Source: Cellulomonas sp. P24
GTDB lineage: Bacteria; Actinomycetota; Actinomycetes; Actinomycetales; Cellulomonadaceae
DNA length: 64,000 bases
Assembly (NCBI RefSeq): GCF_024704385.1
Contig: NZ_JAJDFX010000002.1
Span: 2,170,001-2,234,000 of the forward strand
Reading direction: 5' to 3'
Below the pieces are notes generated by a model, which searched no databases, had not been told where the DNA came from, and saw nothing but the letters and a program-made list of their open reading frames with translations. The first letter of the stretch is position 1; the number at the start of each line of letters is the position of its first letter. The position numbers were made by a program, and so were the translations under genes. Below are positions 48,491 to 57,872 of the stretch, piece by piece.

Positions 48491-49255
48491 ATGGTCGAAC
48501 TGAAGACACGTGCCGAGATCGCGTCGATCCGGGAGGCCGGGCGGTTCGTCGCGTCGGTGCTCACGTCGGTCCGCGAGCAGGCACGCATCGGGATGACCCT
48601 GCTCGACCTCGACGCGATCGCGCACCAGATGATCGACGACGCCGGCGCGCGGTCCGTCTACCTCGGCTACCACCCGAGCTTCGGCGCGATCCCGTACCCC
48701 GGGGTGCTGTGCACGTCGGTGAACGACGCCGCGCTGCACGGCCTGCCCTCGCCGTACGTGCTGGCCGACGGCGACCTGCTGAGCATCGACTTCGCCGCCG
48801 AGGTGAACGGCTGGGTCGCCGACTCCGCGGTGTCGTTCCAGGTGGGGACCCCGAGCGCGGAGGCGACCCGACTGATCCGGACGACGGAGAAGGCCTTGGC
48901 GGCGGGCATCGCCGCGGCGCGCCCCGGCAACCACATGGGGGACATCTCCGCCGCGATCGGCGCCGTCGGGCGTGGCGCGAAGCTCGGGATCAACGCGGAC
49001 TTCGGCGGTCACGGCGTCGGACGCACCATGCACGAGGAGCCGCACGTCCCGAACCTCGGCAGCCCCGGTCGGGGGCTGCACCTGCGACCGGGGCTCGTCA
49101 TCGCGATCGAGCCGTGGTTCATGGCCGGCACCGACGAGTACGTGTTCGACCCGGACGGCTGGACGATCCGGAGCGCCGACGGGTCGCTCACCGCGCACGC
49201 CGAGCACACCATCGCGATCACCGAGGACGGGCCGGTCATCCTGACCCTGCCCTGA
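48491..49255 (+). CDS. map: Methionine aminopeptidase type I
   Basis: Removes the N-terminal Met from new proteins. 254 residues; ATG 48491 follows GGAGG (48478-48482). The open frame extends upstream, but the extension is Arg/Pro-rich and lies over the structured element. Metal ligands: Asp in LLSIDFAAEV, Asp in GWVADSAVSF, His in GGHGVGR, Glu in IAIEPWF and Glu in AEHTIAI. CTSVNDAALHGLP is the substrate-side signature. The short N-terminus without a zinc finger is typical of type Ia. Confidence 0.95.
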   Translation: MVELKTRAEIASIREAGRFVASVLTSVREQARIGMTLLDLDAIAHQMIDDAGARSVYLGYHPSFGAIPYPGVLCTSVNDAALHGLPSPYVLADGDLLSIDFAAEVNGWVADSAVSFQVGTPSAEATRLIRTTEKALAAGIAAARPGNHMGDISAAIGAVGRGAKLGINADFGGHGVGRTMHEEPHVPNLGSPGRGLHLRPGLVIAIEPWFMAGTDEYVFDPDGWTIRSADGSLTAHAEHTIAITEDGPVILTLP

Positions 49256-49344
49256 CGGTGGTTCGCACCCTGCCCTGACCGCCCGCACCGCAGGCGGCAC
49301 CAGGCGCACCCGGCCGGTCTGCCCGGCGCGGTACAGCGTCCGCG

Positions 49345-50238
49345 TCAGCGTGCGCGCAACCCCTGCCACTCCTGCGGGTTCGCCGCGAGCCAGTCGTGGA
49401 ACGTCTGGGCCGGGCGCCCGGCGAACCGTTCCACCGTGTCCGACACGACGGCCAGCTCGCCGGAGGCGATCGCCGTGTACGACGTCACCCACCCGTCGAC
49501 CTCGAAGCGGGGCGCATGGAACCGGGCCCGCGACTCGTAGGCTTCGTCGACGGTCTCCGGGTGGTAGGTCACCGACCGCCCGGTCGCGGCGCTGAGCTCG
49601 GCCGCGACCTCGTCCAGGTCCAGCAGCGCCGGCCCGGTGACGTCGTAGGTGGTGCGGTCGTGGTGCTCCGGGTGACCGTCGAGCAGGACGGCCGTCGCGA
49701 CGTCGGCGAGGTCGTCGTGGCCGACGGACGCCACCCGTCCCGTGCCGGCCGGCCCCCGCAGCACCCCGTCCGCCCCGACCCACCGGACCCAGCCCTGGTG
49801 GTACAGGGAGCTCCGCAGGGCGGTCCATCGCATCCCGTTCTCGGCGGCGCGACGCCCGAGGTACTGCTCGGTCATCCAGTGGTCCCGTCCCAGCGTGAAG
49901 GTGCACGCAGGCGCCGCGCCGAGGAACGAGAGGTACACGACCTGGCCGACGCCCGCGGCCACGGCGGCGTCGATCGCCGCGACGTGCTGCATGACGCGAT
50001 CCGGGGCCTCGCGGCCGGAGACGAGGAACATCGCCGAGACACCCCGCAGCGCTGCGGTCATCGCCGCGGTGTCGGCGTACCCGTCGGCGACGGCGACCTG
50101 CGCCCCCGGGAGCCGTGGCGCGCGGGAGGGGTCCCGGACGATCAGGCGCTGGGGCGCCCCCTCGGCCGCCAGCCGGAGGGCCAGGCGGCCACCCAGGGCG
50201 CCGGTCGCGCCGGTGAGGGCGATCAGGTGCGGGGTCAT
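49345..50238 (-). CDS. NmrA-family NAD(P)-binding protein
   Basis: 297 residues, atypical short-chain dehydrogenase fold. The N-terminal Rossmann motif is GATGALGG near residue 10. The YLSFLGAAP and WTALRSSLYHQG regions fit the NmrA/QOR2-like group, in which the catalytic Tyr is often lost. The 3' part holds VGHDDLADVATAVLLDG, typical of this family. Function is probably redox sensing or quinone reduction but is unproven. A TAGCGT -10 lies six bases before the ATG (50238), so the transcript is probably leaderless. Confidence 0.85.
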   Translation of the reverse strand: MTPHLIALTGATGALGGRLALRLAAEGAPQRLIVRDPSRAPRLPGAQVAVADGYADTAAMTAALRGVSAMFLVSGREAPDRVMQHVAAIDAAVAAGVGQVVYLSFLGAAPACTFTLGRDHWMTEQYLGRRAAENGMRWTALRSSLYHQGWVRWVGADGVLRGPAGTGRVASVGHDDLADVATAVLLDGHPEHHDRTTYDVTGPALLDLDEVAAELSAATGRSVTYHPETVDEAYESRARFHAPRFEVDGWVTSYTAIASGELAVVSDTVERFAGRPAQTFHDWLAANPQEWQGLRAR

Positions 50239-50244
50239 GGCCCC

Positions 50245-50250
50245 ACGCTA
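50245..50250 (-). promoter_or_regulatory. -10 element for leaderless transcription of the NmrA-type gene
   Basis: TAGCGT on the minus strand ends six bases before ATG 50238. No ribosome site is visible. Confidence 0.4.
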
Positions 50251-50377
50251 GGCCAGCGGGTACCGCACGGCACCCGAACCGGCCTCCTGGGCTGGTGCGC
50301 CCGCGTTGCCGTCGCCGGCGGCTGAACTCGGGGGCCCGACGTGCCGATGTACTCCAGGACAGGATGGAGGTCCGCGC

Positions 50378-52225
50378 GTGGCGACGTGGTTCACGAGGAA
50401 GCGGGAGACAGCCGAGCCCGCACCCGCGGCGGTCGAGGAGACCGATCCTCTGACGGCGCTGCTCGCGGCGTCGCACCTGCCGGTGACCGACGTCGACGAG
50501 CAGTTCGGCGCCGTCCCCGCGGGGGTGCGCGCGACCGTCGACGAGCACACGCTCGTCGTGGTCGTCGAGAACGTCCACCCGCCGCGCGCGCACGACCGCG
50601 CCCTCGCCTTCGGCCTGGCCGAGGCGCGTGGACGACGGCTCGCGATATTCCTGCCCGCCGAGGACGAGACCGTCGTCCTGGCGACCCGCTCACGCACCGC
50701 GCTGCTGCGCAAGGTGCCGATCGACCTGTACACCTACGACGGCACGCGGGCCGTCGTGCACCCGCCGCTCTCGGAGCGGATGCTGCGCAGCGGCGCCGGC
50801 GAGTCCGACGGCCTCGAGCGCGCCGAGGAGTACCGGGTCCCTGCGCGGCTCGCGGTCACCGCGGCCCCGATCGAGGCCTGGGCCAACCACGAGCGCAACC
50901 TGACCCCGAAGCACCTGAAGTCCGCGCGCGCGTGGGTCTGCGAGGGCCAACGGGTGCTGTCGTTCCGCGCGACGCGGAACGGGTTGAAGGTCGTCGCGGG
51001 AGTTCGGGACGACTCGCTCCCCGACCCCGAGCCGCTGACGCTGACGCTGACCGGGACGACCCCCGCCGCGCGGGTCGACGAGATCATCGTCCGGGTCGAG
51101 GCGGCCATCGCACGTCGTCGGGCCGAGCGGGCGCCCGGGTACCGCGAGTACCGGATCGCGGCGACGCTCGAGCGGGTCGGCCGGGCCACCGACTGGGGCG
51201 ACGGGCCCGTCTGGCGTCAGGTCCGGGGGATGCGCCCCGGCGGGGGGCACGCCCGGGTCCCGTTCGTGAGGATCGACGCCCAGAACCGCCTCCATGTCAT
51301 CGAGGTCGCGCACCACCGCACCGGGCTCCTCGGGATCCGCGCGCTCGACTCCTGGATCTGGGCGACCGAGAACCGGGTCGCGCTCGCCGAGCACCTCGGG
51401 GTGCCGTTCATCTCCTCCGTCGTCCTCGACGTCGTCGTCGCCGTCGGGCCCGGGACGCCCGGGCTCGGCGCGCCGTCCGACGACGGGCCCGCGCGGAACG
51501 TCGAGCGCTCGACCGGTCCGGTGCCGACGCCGTCGGCGGACGGGACCCGCCCCGGCGGGAGGACCGACCTCGCCGACGACGACGTGGCGGACGACGCCGA
51601 AGGGGCCGAAGGCGCCGAAGGGGCGGAGGACGACGAGGCGGAGGACGACGAGGACGACCTCGACGAGGTGTCGTTGGCGGCGGTCCCGGCCCCCGTTCTC
51701 GCTCAGCTCGGCGCCCTCAGCGAGACGGTCGTCTGGGAGGCCCACGAGCTCTCGGCGTGGGACACCGAGCACCCCGTGCTGCGGACGACGGTGCGCTCCG
51801 GGGTGCCGGTGGCCCCCGAGCACGTCCCCCTCATGCCTCCCTCGCTGACCGCGGTGCAGGACTTCCTCCAGCTGGTCACGCCCGTCAGCGCTGCGTCGCC
51901 GGCGCCACCTCGGCCGACTGCGGCGGCGTCGCGGCCAGGTGCCCGCCACCCGTCGGCCGCAGCCCGCAGGGGATCCACGGTCTCGACTCACGGACCGGCT
52001 GATCCGGAGGTTCCCGGGCCCGCAGCGGTGGACCCGGCGACGCCGACCGGCACGTCGTCGGTGCTTCCTCGCCCGGGCTCGCCGGGCAGCGAGGAAGGTC
52101 CCGACGAGGCAGCTCCGCCCGAGAACCCGCTCGTCGACTCGGCACCTCCCTCAGCGACACGTCCGTCGGCAGGCGAACCCGGCCACGAACCCCGCCCCGA
52201 CGCAGCGGCGACAATGGCACGGTGA
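50378..52225 (+). CDS. Protein of unknown function with acidic repeat
   Basis: 615 residues; GTG 50378 follows GGAGG. I recognise no family. Residues 1-110 look like a small alpha/beta domain. Residues 150-355 form a second folded region ending in RLHVIEVAHHRTGLLGIRAL. From about residue 365 the sequence is low-complexity and includes an acidic tract with three EGA repeats then EDDEAEDDEDDLDE (about residues 407-430). The last 120 residues are Pro/Ser/Ala-rich. No signal or membrane segment is seen. It overlaps the phosphatase gene by four bases. Confidence 0.6.
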   Translation: MATWFTRKRETAEPAPAAVEETDPLTALLAASHLPVTDVDEQFGAVPAGVRATVDEHTLVVVVENVHPPRAHDRALAFGLAEARGRRLAIFLPAEDETVVLATRSRTALLRKVPIDLYTYDGTRAVVHPPLSERMLRSGAGESDGLERAEEYRVPARLAVTAAPIEAWANHERNLTPKHLKSARAWVCEGQRVLSFRATRNGLKVVAGVRDDSLPDPEPLTLTLTGTTPAARVDEIIVRVEAAIARRRAERAPGYREYRIAATLERVGRATDWGDGPVWRQVRGMRPGGGHARVPFVRIDAQNRLHVIEVAHHRTGLLGIRALDSWIWATENRVALAEHLGVPFISSVVLDVVVAVGPGTPGLGAPSDDGPARNVERSTGPVPTPSADGTRPGGRTDLADDDVADDAEGAEGAEGAEDDEAEDDEDDLDEVSLAAVPAPVLAQLGALSETVVWEAHELSAWDTEHPVLRTTVRSGVPVAPEHVPLMPPSLTAVQDFLQLVTPVSAASPAPPRPTAAASRPGARHPSAAARRGSTVSTHGPADPEVPGPAAVDPATPTGTSSVLPRPGSPGSEEGPDEAAPPENPLVDSAPPSATRPSAGEPGHEPRPDAAATMAR

Positions 52226-52761
52226 CCGACCTTCGAGAGCCGTTCCGTGTGATGACCGTGTGCACCGGCAACATCTGCCGCTCGCCGATGTCCGAGGTCG
52301 TCCTGCGCGACCGGTTCGCCGGTGCGGGCCTGGGTGACGACGTCCTGATCGACTCGACCGGGATCAGCAGCGAGGAGCACGGCAACCCGATGGACCAGCG
52401 CGCGCTGGCGGTCCTGCGCGACCACGGGTACGACGACCCGGCGATGCGGGCCCACCAGGCCCGCCAGGTCCGAGCCGCCGACCTCGCGGCGCGCGACCTC
52501 GTGCTCGCGATGACCTCCGCGCACGCGCGAGCACTGCGACGTCTTGCGGGGGACGACACGTCCCTGGTCGCGCGCGTGCACCTGTACCGGGAGTTCGACC
52601 CCGCGGCGCCCGTGCTGCGACCGGGGGACGCCGAGCACGTGCTCGACATCGACGATCCCTGGTACGGCGGCCGCTCGGCCTTCGAGGAGTGCCTGGTGCA
52701 GGTCGAGGCCGCGGCGGACGCCGTCGTCGCGCACGTCCTCGCGGAGCTGCACCGACGCTGA
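52222..52761 (+). CDS. Low-molecular-weight protein-tyrosine phosphatase
   Basis: 179 residues. The catalytic P-loop is VCTGNICRSPMSE (Cys and Arg present) near residues 13-25, and the general-acid loop is DIDDPWYGG near residue 142. Homologues dephosphorylate protein tyrosine or arginine. The GTG overlaps the preceding stop; a GACAAT -10-like element (52210-52215) ends six bases before it, suggesting an internal leaderless promoter. Confidence 0.92.
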   Translation: MTDLREPFRVMTVCTGNICRSPMSEVVLRDRFAGAGLGDDVLIDSTGISSEEHGNPMDQRALAVLRDHGYDDPAMRAHQARQVRAADLAARDLVLAMTSAHARALRRLAGDDTSLVARVHLYREFDPAAPVLRPGDAEHVLDIDDPWYGGRSAFEECLVQVEAAADAVVAHVLAELHRR

Positions 52762-52843
52762 CCGCGTGTCCGGACCGCACCGTGGTTCAGCCAGCACCAC
52801 GGCCCGGTCGGCATCGCAGCCGCGTGAGGGGAAGGATGGGGCC

Positions 52844-54031
52844 ATGACGTCCCCCGACGCGCACCGCAGCGGCCTGAAGGTCTCCCAGCGCTCCCACGTC
52901 CCCCCGTTCGCGGTGATGGAGATCCTCGCGGCCGCCAACGCGCGACGCGCCGCCGGCCAGTCCGTCGTCAACCTGTGCGCGGGCGAACCGTCCACCGGGG
53001 CCTCGGACGTCGTGCGGGAGCGGGCGATCGAGCTGTTGACGAGCGGTGACCTCGGCTACACCGAGGCGATGGGCGCGCCGGCGCTGCGCGCCGAGATCGC
53101 CGCCCACTACGGACGCTGGTACGGCGTCGACGTCGACCCGTCCCGGGTGGCGGTCACGACGGGGTCGTCGGGTGGATTCATGCTCGCGTTCCTCGCGGCG
53201 TTCGACGTCGGCGACCGGGTCGCTCTCGCGCGCCCGGGCTACCCGGCGTACAAGAACATCCTCACCGCGCTGGGCTGCGAGGTCGTCGAGCTGCCGTGCG
53301 GGCCGGAGACCCGTTACCAGCCGAGCGCAGCGCAGCTCGAGGCGCTCGACGTCCCGGTGGACGGACTCGTGGTGGCGAGCCCGGCGAACCCGACCGGCAC
53401 GATGATCGGCGCCGAGGCCCTCGCCGAGCTGGCGGCGTGGTGCGCCGGTCACGGTGTCCGCCTGATCAGCGACGAGATCTACCACGGCATCACCTACGGG
53501 GAGCCGGCGGCGACGGCTGCGCACCACCTCGGGACCGGTGCCGTCGTCGTCAACTCGTTCTCGAAGTACTGGGCGATGACCGGGTGGCGGCTCGGCTGGC
53601 TGCTGCTGCCCGACGACCTCGTGACCCCGGTCGACGCGCTCGCTGGCAACGTCGCGCTGTGCCCACCGGCATTGGCGCAGCACGCGGGTGTCGCCGCGTT
53701 CAGCGAGGAGGGGTACGCCGCGGCGGCCGCGAACGTCGCGCGCTACGCGGACGCGCGCCGGTTGCTGCTGGACCGGCTGCCGGAGCTCGGCTGGGCGCGC
53801 ATCGCGCCGGCGGACGGTGCGTTCTACCTGTACGCGGACGTCTCCGCGTCGGGCCTCGACGCACAGACCTGGTGCGCGCGCGCCCTCGACGAGGCGGGCG
53901 TCGCGCTCACACCCGGCACCGACTTCGACGGCGTCGACGGGTCGGACTGGGTGCGGCTGTCCTTCGCGTCGTCGGTGGAGGTCGTCGGCGAGGCCGTCGA
54001 CCGGATCGTCGCGTGGCAGCGGACGCTCTGA
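52844..54031 (+). CDS. Class I/II pyridoxal-phosphate aminotransferase
   Basis: 395 residues, AspC-like fold type I. The PLP Lys is in VVNSFSKYWAMTGWRLGW near residue 241. Other family signatures: NLCAGEPSTGASD near residue 44, VTTGSSGGFMLAF near residue 101, YPAYKNILTALGCE, ASPANPTGTM near residue 180 and SDEIYHGITYG near residue 208. The amino-acid substrate cannot be assigned from the sequence. ATG 52844 lies after GAGGGGAAGGA. It overlaps the DUF1232 gene by 19 bases. Confidence 0.9.
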   Translation: MTSPDAHRSGLKVSQRSHVPPFAVMEILAAANARRAAGQSVVNLCAGEPSTGASDVVRERAIELLTSGDLGYTEAMGAPALRAEIAAHYGRWYGVDVDPSRVAVTTGSSGGFMLAFLAAFDVGDRVALARPGYPAYKNILTALGCEVVELPCGPETRYQPSAAQLEALDVPVDGLVVASPANPTGTMIGAEALAELAAWCAGHGVRLISDEIYHGITYGEPAATAAHHLGTGAVVVNSFSKYWAMTGWRLGWLLLPDDLVTPVDALAGNVALCPPALAQHAGVAAFSEEGYAAAAANVARYADARRLLLDRLPELGWARIAPADGAFYLYADVSASGLDAQTWCARALDEAGVALTPGTDFDGVDGSDWVRLSFASSVEVVGEAVDRIVAWQRTL

Positions 54032-54561
54032 CGGCCGGTGGCCTCGCCGGCAGCCTCGCGGGGCTGTCCGGGTGGCCGGTCGGATGGGACGTCGCGCTGG
54101 GTGTCCTCGCCGGGCTGCTGGTTGCGTGGGTCGCGCTCGTCGTGGCCCTGTGGGTCGCGATGCCCGACCGCACGACGGTCCGCGAGATGTTGCGGCTCCT
54201 GCCCGACGTCGTGCGGCTGGTGCGGCGGCTCGCCGCGGACCGTGACCTGCCGCGAGGGGTGCGGACCCGGCTGTGGCTGCTCCTCGGCTACCTCGCGCTC
54301 CCGTTCGACCTCGTGCCGGACGTCATCCCGGTGCTGGGCTACGCAGACGACGCCGTGGTCGTCGCACTGGTGCTCCGATCGGTCGCCCGGCGGGCGGGTC
54401 GCGACGCGATCGTGCGACGCTGGCCGGGCAGCGCGGAGGGCCTTGCGGCGGTGCTCGTGCTGTGCGGGATCGACGCCCGCCCGGCCCCGGATCGCGGCGA
54501 CGCGGCCTCGTCCGGCACCGGCTCGGCGGGGCCGTCGGAGCCCTCCGGATCCGCTCAGTAG
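54013..54561 (+). CDS. DUF1232 (YkvA-like) membrane protein
   Basis: 182 residues. GTG 54013 lies inside the aminotransferase gene. A hydrophobic helix spans residues 19-46. The DUF1232 motif is LALPFDLVPDVIPVLGYADD near residues 97-116. The C-terminus is Pro/Ser/Ala-rich. Function is unknown; the family is widespread and short. Confidence 0.8.
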   Translation: MAADALTAGGLAGSLAGLSGWPVGWDVALGVLAGLLVAWVALVVALWVAMPDRTTVREMLRLLPDVVRLVRRLAADRDLPRGVRTRLWLLLGYLALPFDLVPDVIPVLGYADDAVVVALVLRSVARRAGRDAIVRRWPGSAEGLAAVLVLCGIDARPAPDRGDAASSGTGSAGPSEPSGSAQ

Positions 54562-54611
54562 AGCCTTTCCTTGCTGGCGGGGAGCCCTCCGCAGGAGGTA
54601 AACCGGACACC

Positions 54612-56513
54612 ATGGACCGTATTCGCTCATCCGCGCGCACCTACCCGCTGGTCGCCACCACGATCGCGGTCGGGCTGCTCGGCGGGGCCGTCGCCCTCGC
54701 CGGGTTCTCCGACGGGACGCGCTGGCTCCTGAGCGTCTACGCGCTCGTCATCGCCGCCGTGCAGACCCGCGGCATGGTCGAGGACATCCGGCACGGGACG
54801 TGGGGGATCGACATCCTCGCGGTCACGGCGATCGTCTCGACCGTGGTGGTCGGGGAGTACTGGGCGTCCGTCGTCGTCGTGCTCATGCTCACGGGTGGTG
54901 CCGCCCTGGAGGACTACGCCGCCGGCCGTGCGCGCCGCGAGCTGAGCGCCCTGCTCGAGCGTGCGCCACGCATCGCTCACCGGGTCACCGAGGACGGCAC
55001 CGTCGAGGACGTCGACATCGACGTGGTGGTCGTCGGGAACGAGCTCATGGTCAAGCCGGGGCAGGTCGTGCCGGTCGACTGCGTGCTGCTGTCCGAGGCG
55101 GCGTCCTTCGACGAGTCGTCGCTGACCGGGGAGTCCATGCCGGTCGAGCACGTGCGCGACGACGCGTTGATGTCCGGGTCCGTCAACGGGCCGGCCGGGG
55201 TGCGGGTGCGTGCGACGGCGACCGCAGCCGACTCCCAGTACCAGACGATCATCGCGCTGGTGCGGGAGGCCTCGGAGTCCAAGGCGCCGTTCGTGCGGCT
55301 CGCCGACCGGGTGGCCGTGCCCTTCACCCTGGTGTCGTTCGTGATCGCCGGCGTGGCGTGGGCGATCTCCGGCGAGGGCATCCGGTTCGCCGAGGTGCTC
55401 GTCGTCGCCACGCCCTGCCCGCTGCTGATCGCCACCCCGGTCGCCTTCATGGCCGGGATGTCACGCGCGGCCAAGAACGGCATCATCGTGAAGAACGGCG
55501 GCACGCTCGAGCGGCTCGCGCGGATCCGCACGGCGGCGTTCGACAAGACGGGCACCCTCACGCGCGGGACCCCGGAGGTCGTGGCCGTCGTGAGCACCGA
55601 CGGTGTGGACACCTCCGAGCTGCTGCGGCTCGCCGCGAGCGTCGAGCAGTACTCGGGTCACGCGCTCGCCGCGTCGATCGTCGCGGCCGCCGCGGCGAAG
55701 GGCGAGGTGCTCAGCGAGGGCCACGACGTGCACGAGACCACCGCGCACGGGGTGTCTGCGCTGGTCGACGGTCGGGCGGTCGTGGTCGGCAAGGCGGCGT
55801 TCGTCGCCGAGCGCGTGACGTCCGGCACGATCTCACCCGTCGCTCTCGCCCCGGGTCAGATGGGCGTGTACGTCGGCATCGACGGAGAGTACGGCGGCGC
55901 GATCCTGCTCTCGGACCGGGAGCGTCCGGAGGCCCGTCAGACCCTCGCCGAGCTGCACCGGCTCGGGGTGACGAGCGTCGTCATGCTGACCGGCGATGCC
56001 GAGACCACCGCGCGTCACGTCGCGACCGAGCTCGGCGTCGACGACGTCCGGGCCAACTGTCTGCCGGCGGACAAGGTGCATGCCGTCGCGTCGCTCGACG
56101 TCCGCCCCGTGATGATGGTCGGGGACGGCGTGAACGACGCTCCGGTGCTCGCGGCCGCCGACGTCGGCATCGCGATGGGGGCCCGCGGGTCCACGGCCGC
56201 GAGCGAGTCCGCGGACGTCGTGATCATGCTGGACGACGTCTACCGGACCGCGAAGGCGGTGGGCATCGGGCAGCGGACGGTCTCGGTCGCGATGCAGGCG
56301 ATCGGCATCGGCGTCGCGATGAGCCTCGCCCTCATGGTGCTCGCGGCCTTCGGGTGGATCCCGGCGATCGTCGGTGCGGGGCTGCAGGAGTTCGTGGACC
56401 TCGCGACGATCCTGTGGGCACTGCGGGCGTCGACCCACGGCCCGCGCGAACCCGCGGACCACCTGACGATCGCCACCGACGAGTCCCGGCTGCCGCTCCC
56501 CGTCAGCGTCTGA
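54612..56513 (+). CDS. Heavy-metal translocating P-type ATPase
   Basis: 633 residues, P1B-type ATPase exporting a divalent or monovalent heavy metal. There is no N-terminal metal-binding domain. The transmembrane metal motif is ATPCPLLIATPVAF near residue 265, TPC rather than CPC. The actuator motif is SLTGES near residue 178, the phosphorylation motif FDKTGTLT near residue 311 and the hinge VGDGVNDAP near residue 504. HP-type His-Pro is not apparent, which is atypical. Substrate may be zinc, cobalt or cadmium but is uncertain. AGGAGGT lies upstream of the ATG. A strong palindrome follows. Confidence 0.88.
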   Translation: MDRIRSSARTYPLVATTIAVGLLGGAVALAGFSDGTRWLLSVYALVIAAVQTRGMVEDIRHGTWGIDILAVTAIVSTVVVGEYWASVVVVLMLTGGAALEDYAAGRARRELSALLERAPRIAHRVTEDGTVEDVDIDVVVVGNELMVKPGQVVPVDCVLLSEAASFDESSLTGESMPVEHVRDDALMSGSVNGPAGVRVRATATAADSQYQTIIALVREASESKAPFVRLADRVAVPFTLVSFVIAGVAWAISGEGIRFAEVLVVATPCPLLIATPVAFMAGMSRAAKNGIIVKNGGTLERLARIRTAAFDKTGTLTRGTPEVVAVVSTDGVDTSELLRLAASVEQYSGHALAASIVAAAAAKGEVLSEGHDVHETTAHGVSALVDGRAVVVGKAAFVAERVTSGTISPVALAPGQMGVYVGIDGEYGGAILLSDRERPEARQTLAELHRLGVTSVVMLTGDAETTARHVATELGVDDVRANCLPADKVHAVASLDVRPVMMVGDGVNDAPVLAAADVGIAMGARGSTAASESADVVIMLDDVYRTAKAVGIGQRTVSVAMQAIGIGVAMSLALMVLAAFGWIPAIVGAGLQEFVDLATILWALRASTHGPREPADHLTIATDESRLPLPVSV

Positions 56514-56547
56514 CCCGCTCCGACCCCCGCGAGCCCGCTCCGTACCC

Positions 56548-56619
56548 CGCGAGATCGTGAGTCTCGGTCGAGATCGTGAGTCCGGACCGACGATCTCGAC
56601 CGAGACTCACGATCTCGCG
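56548..56619. repeat. 72-bp near-perfect palindrome
   Basis: Arms of 30 bases (56548-56577 and 56590-56619) match perfectly; after two mismatched pairs the centre GTCCGGAC is again palindromic. The arms contain two copies of CGAGATCGTGAGTC. It lies 34 bases after the P-type ATPase stop and upstream of a GGDEF gene. It resembles intergenic palindromic (REP-type) repeats and could end transcription. Confidence 0.85.
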
Positions 56620-56720
56620 ATCTCGCGGTGGCGATGTGGGTTGGGGCGCCTTGCTCAACTTCGTCGGCGATCGGGTCGATGATGGAGTGAGCATGGTCCC
56701 TGCGTGGTGGGAGGGCCTCG

Positions 56721-57746
56721 ATGGCTGGTCGCAGCACTCGCGCGGGCCTCCCGTCGGCGCCCCGTCGCCCGTGGGGTGATCGGGCGCGGGACCTGCTGGC
56801 CGCTCCTGACACCGTCGCCGGGATGCTTCCCGCGACGGCGACGGTAGCCGTCCTTCTCGTGCTCCCCGCGCGCCACTGGTCGGCACCGGCGCTCGCCGGC
56901 CTGGTGGGCGCCTCGGTCGTGGGTGCCTTCTTCGCGCTGCTGTGGCTCGTGGTGGCGCGGCGGCGGCAGCCACCACGATGGAGCCTGCACGTGGAGATCG
57001 TGGCGGGCAACGTCCTGATCACCGCTGTCGTGGCGATCGCGGCGACCGAGCGCCTCGCGATGGCCAACCTCTACATGCTGACCGCGACCTTCGCCGTCCT
57101 GCTGTTCTCCGCCCGCGCCGCGCTCGCCCACATCGCGGTGGCCGGGGCCCTCTACGCGGCGGTGCTCACCTTCGGACCCGCGACCGGTGACGCGCCGGTG
57201 GTCGCGTGGCTCGCGGTGTTCGGCACGACTGCCGTCGTCGGTGCCGTCGTGATGGGGCTCGTGAACGTGCTGCGCCTTGCCGCGACCGTGGACCCGCTCA
57301 CAGGGCTGGCCAACCGGCGGGCCTGGGACGCGCGGCTCGATGAGGAGATGGAACGCTCAGGTCGGTCCGGTGCGGCGCTGTCGGTCGTCGTGATGGACCT
57401 CGACGGGTTCAAGGACATCAATGATCGCGACGGGCATGTGGCAGGTGACCGCCTGCTCCAGGCCATCGCCCGAGCCTGGCAGACGCAGGTGCGTGACGGT
57501 GGGGACTTCCTCGCCCGGATCGGCGGTGACGAGTTCGCCGTGATCGCGCCTGGCTCGGACGAGGTGGGGATCCGTCGCCTGATCAGACGTCTGGACGAGG
57601 CGGCACCGGCCGGGACGTCCTTCTCCGCCGGCGAGGCCACCTGGGACCGGGCCGAGCGGGCCACGGAGCTGCTCCATCGGGCCGACCTCGCCATGTACGA
57701 GACGAAGCTCAAGCACCGACGTGACCGCCGCTCCCACACCGCCTGA
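56721..57746 (+). CDS. Membrane diguanylate cyclase
   Basis: 341 residues. Six hydrophobic helices fill residues 35-185, a MASE-like membrane sensor. The GGDEF domain starts near residue 192 (AATVDPLTGLANRRAW) with the active signature RIGGDEFAVIAPG near residue 270. There is no I-site Arg five residues before, so feedback inhibition is unlikely. A GGGAGGG ribosome site precedes the ATG. Confidence 0.88.
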   Translation: MAGRSTRAGLPSAPRRPWGDRARDLLAAPDTVAGMLPATATVAVLLVLPARHWSAPALAGLVGASVVGAFFALLWLVVARRRQPPRWSLHVEIVAGNVLITAVVAIAATERLAMANLYMLTATFAVLLFSARAALAHIAVAGALYAAVLTFGPATGDAPVVAWLAVFGTTAVVGAVVMGLVNVLRLAATVDPLTGLANRRAWDARLDEEMERSGRSGAALSVVVMDLDGFKDINDRDGHVAGDRLLQAIARAWQTQVRDGGDFLARIGGDEFAVIAPGSDEVGIRRLIRRLDEAAPAGTSFSAGEATWDRAERATELLHRADLAMYETKLKHRRDRRSHTA

Positions 57747-57815
57747 CCGAGCGGGGACTCCCCGGATCAGCTGACGATCGCCACGGACCGGACCCCGCTC
57801 GGAGTGCGGCGCGAA

Positions 57816-57831
57816 CCCGCGGCCTCGCGGG
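57816..57831. terminator. Hairpin after the GGDEF gene
   Basis: CCCGCG-GCCT-CGCGGG forms a perfect 6-bp stem between the GGDEF gene and the sigma-factor gene. Function is inferred from position. Confidence 0.35.
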
Positions 57832-57872
57832 CCGACTGTGGTCACACTCGACCAGGCTCGCGCGTCAGTGGG

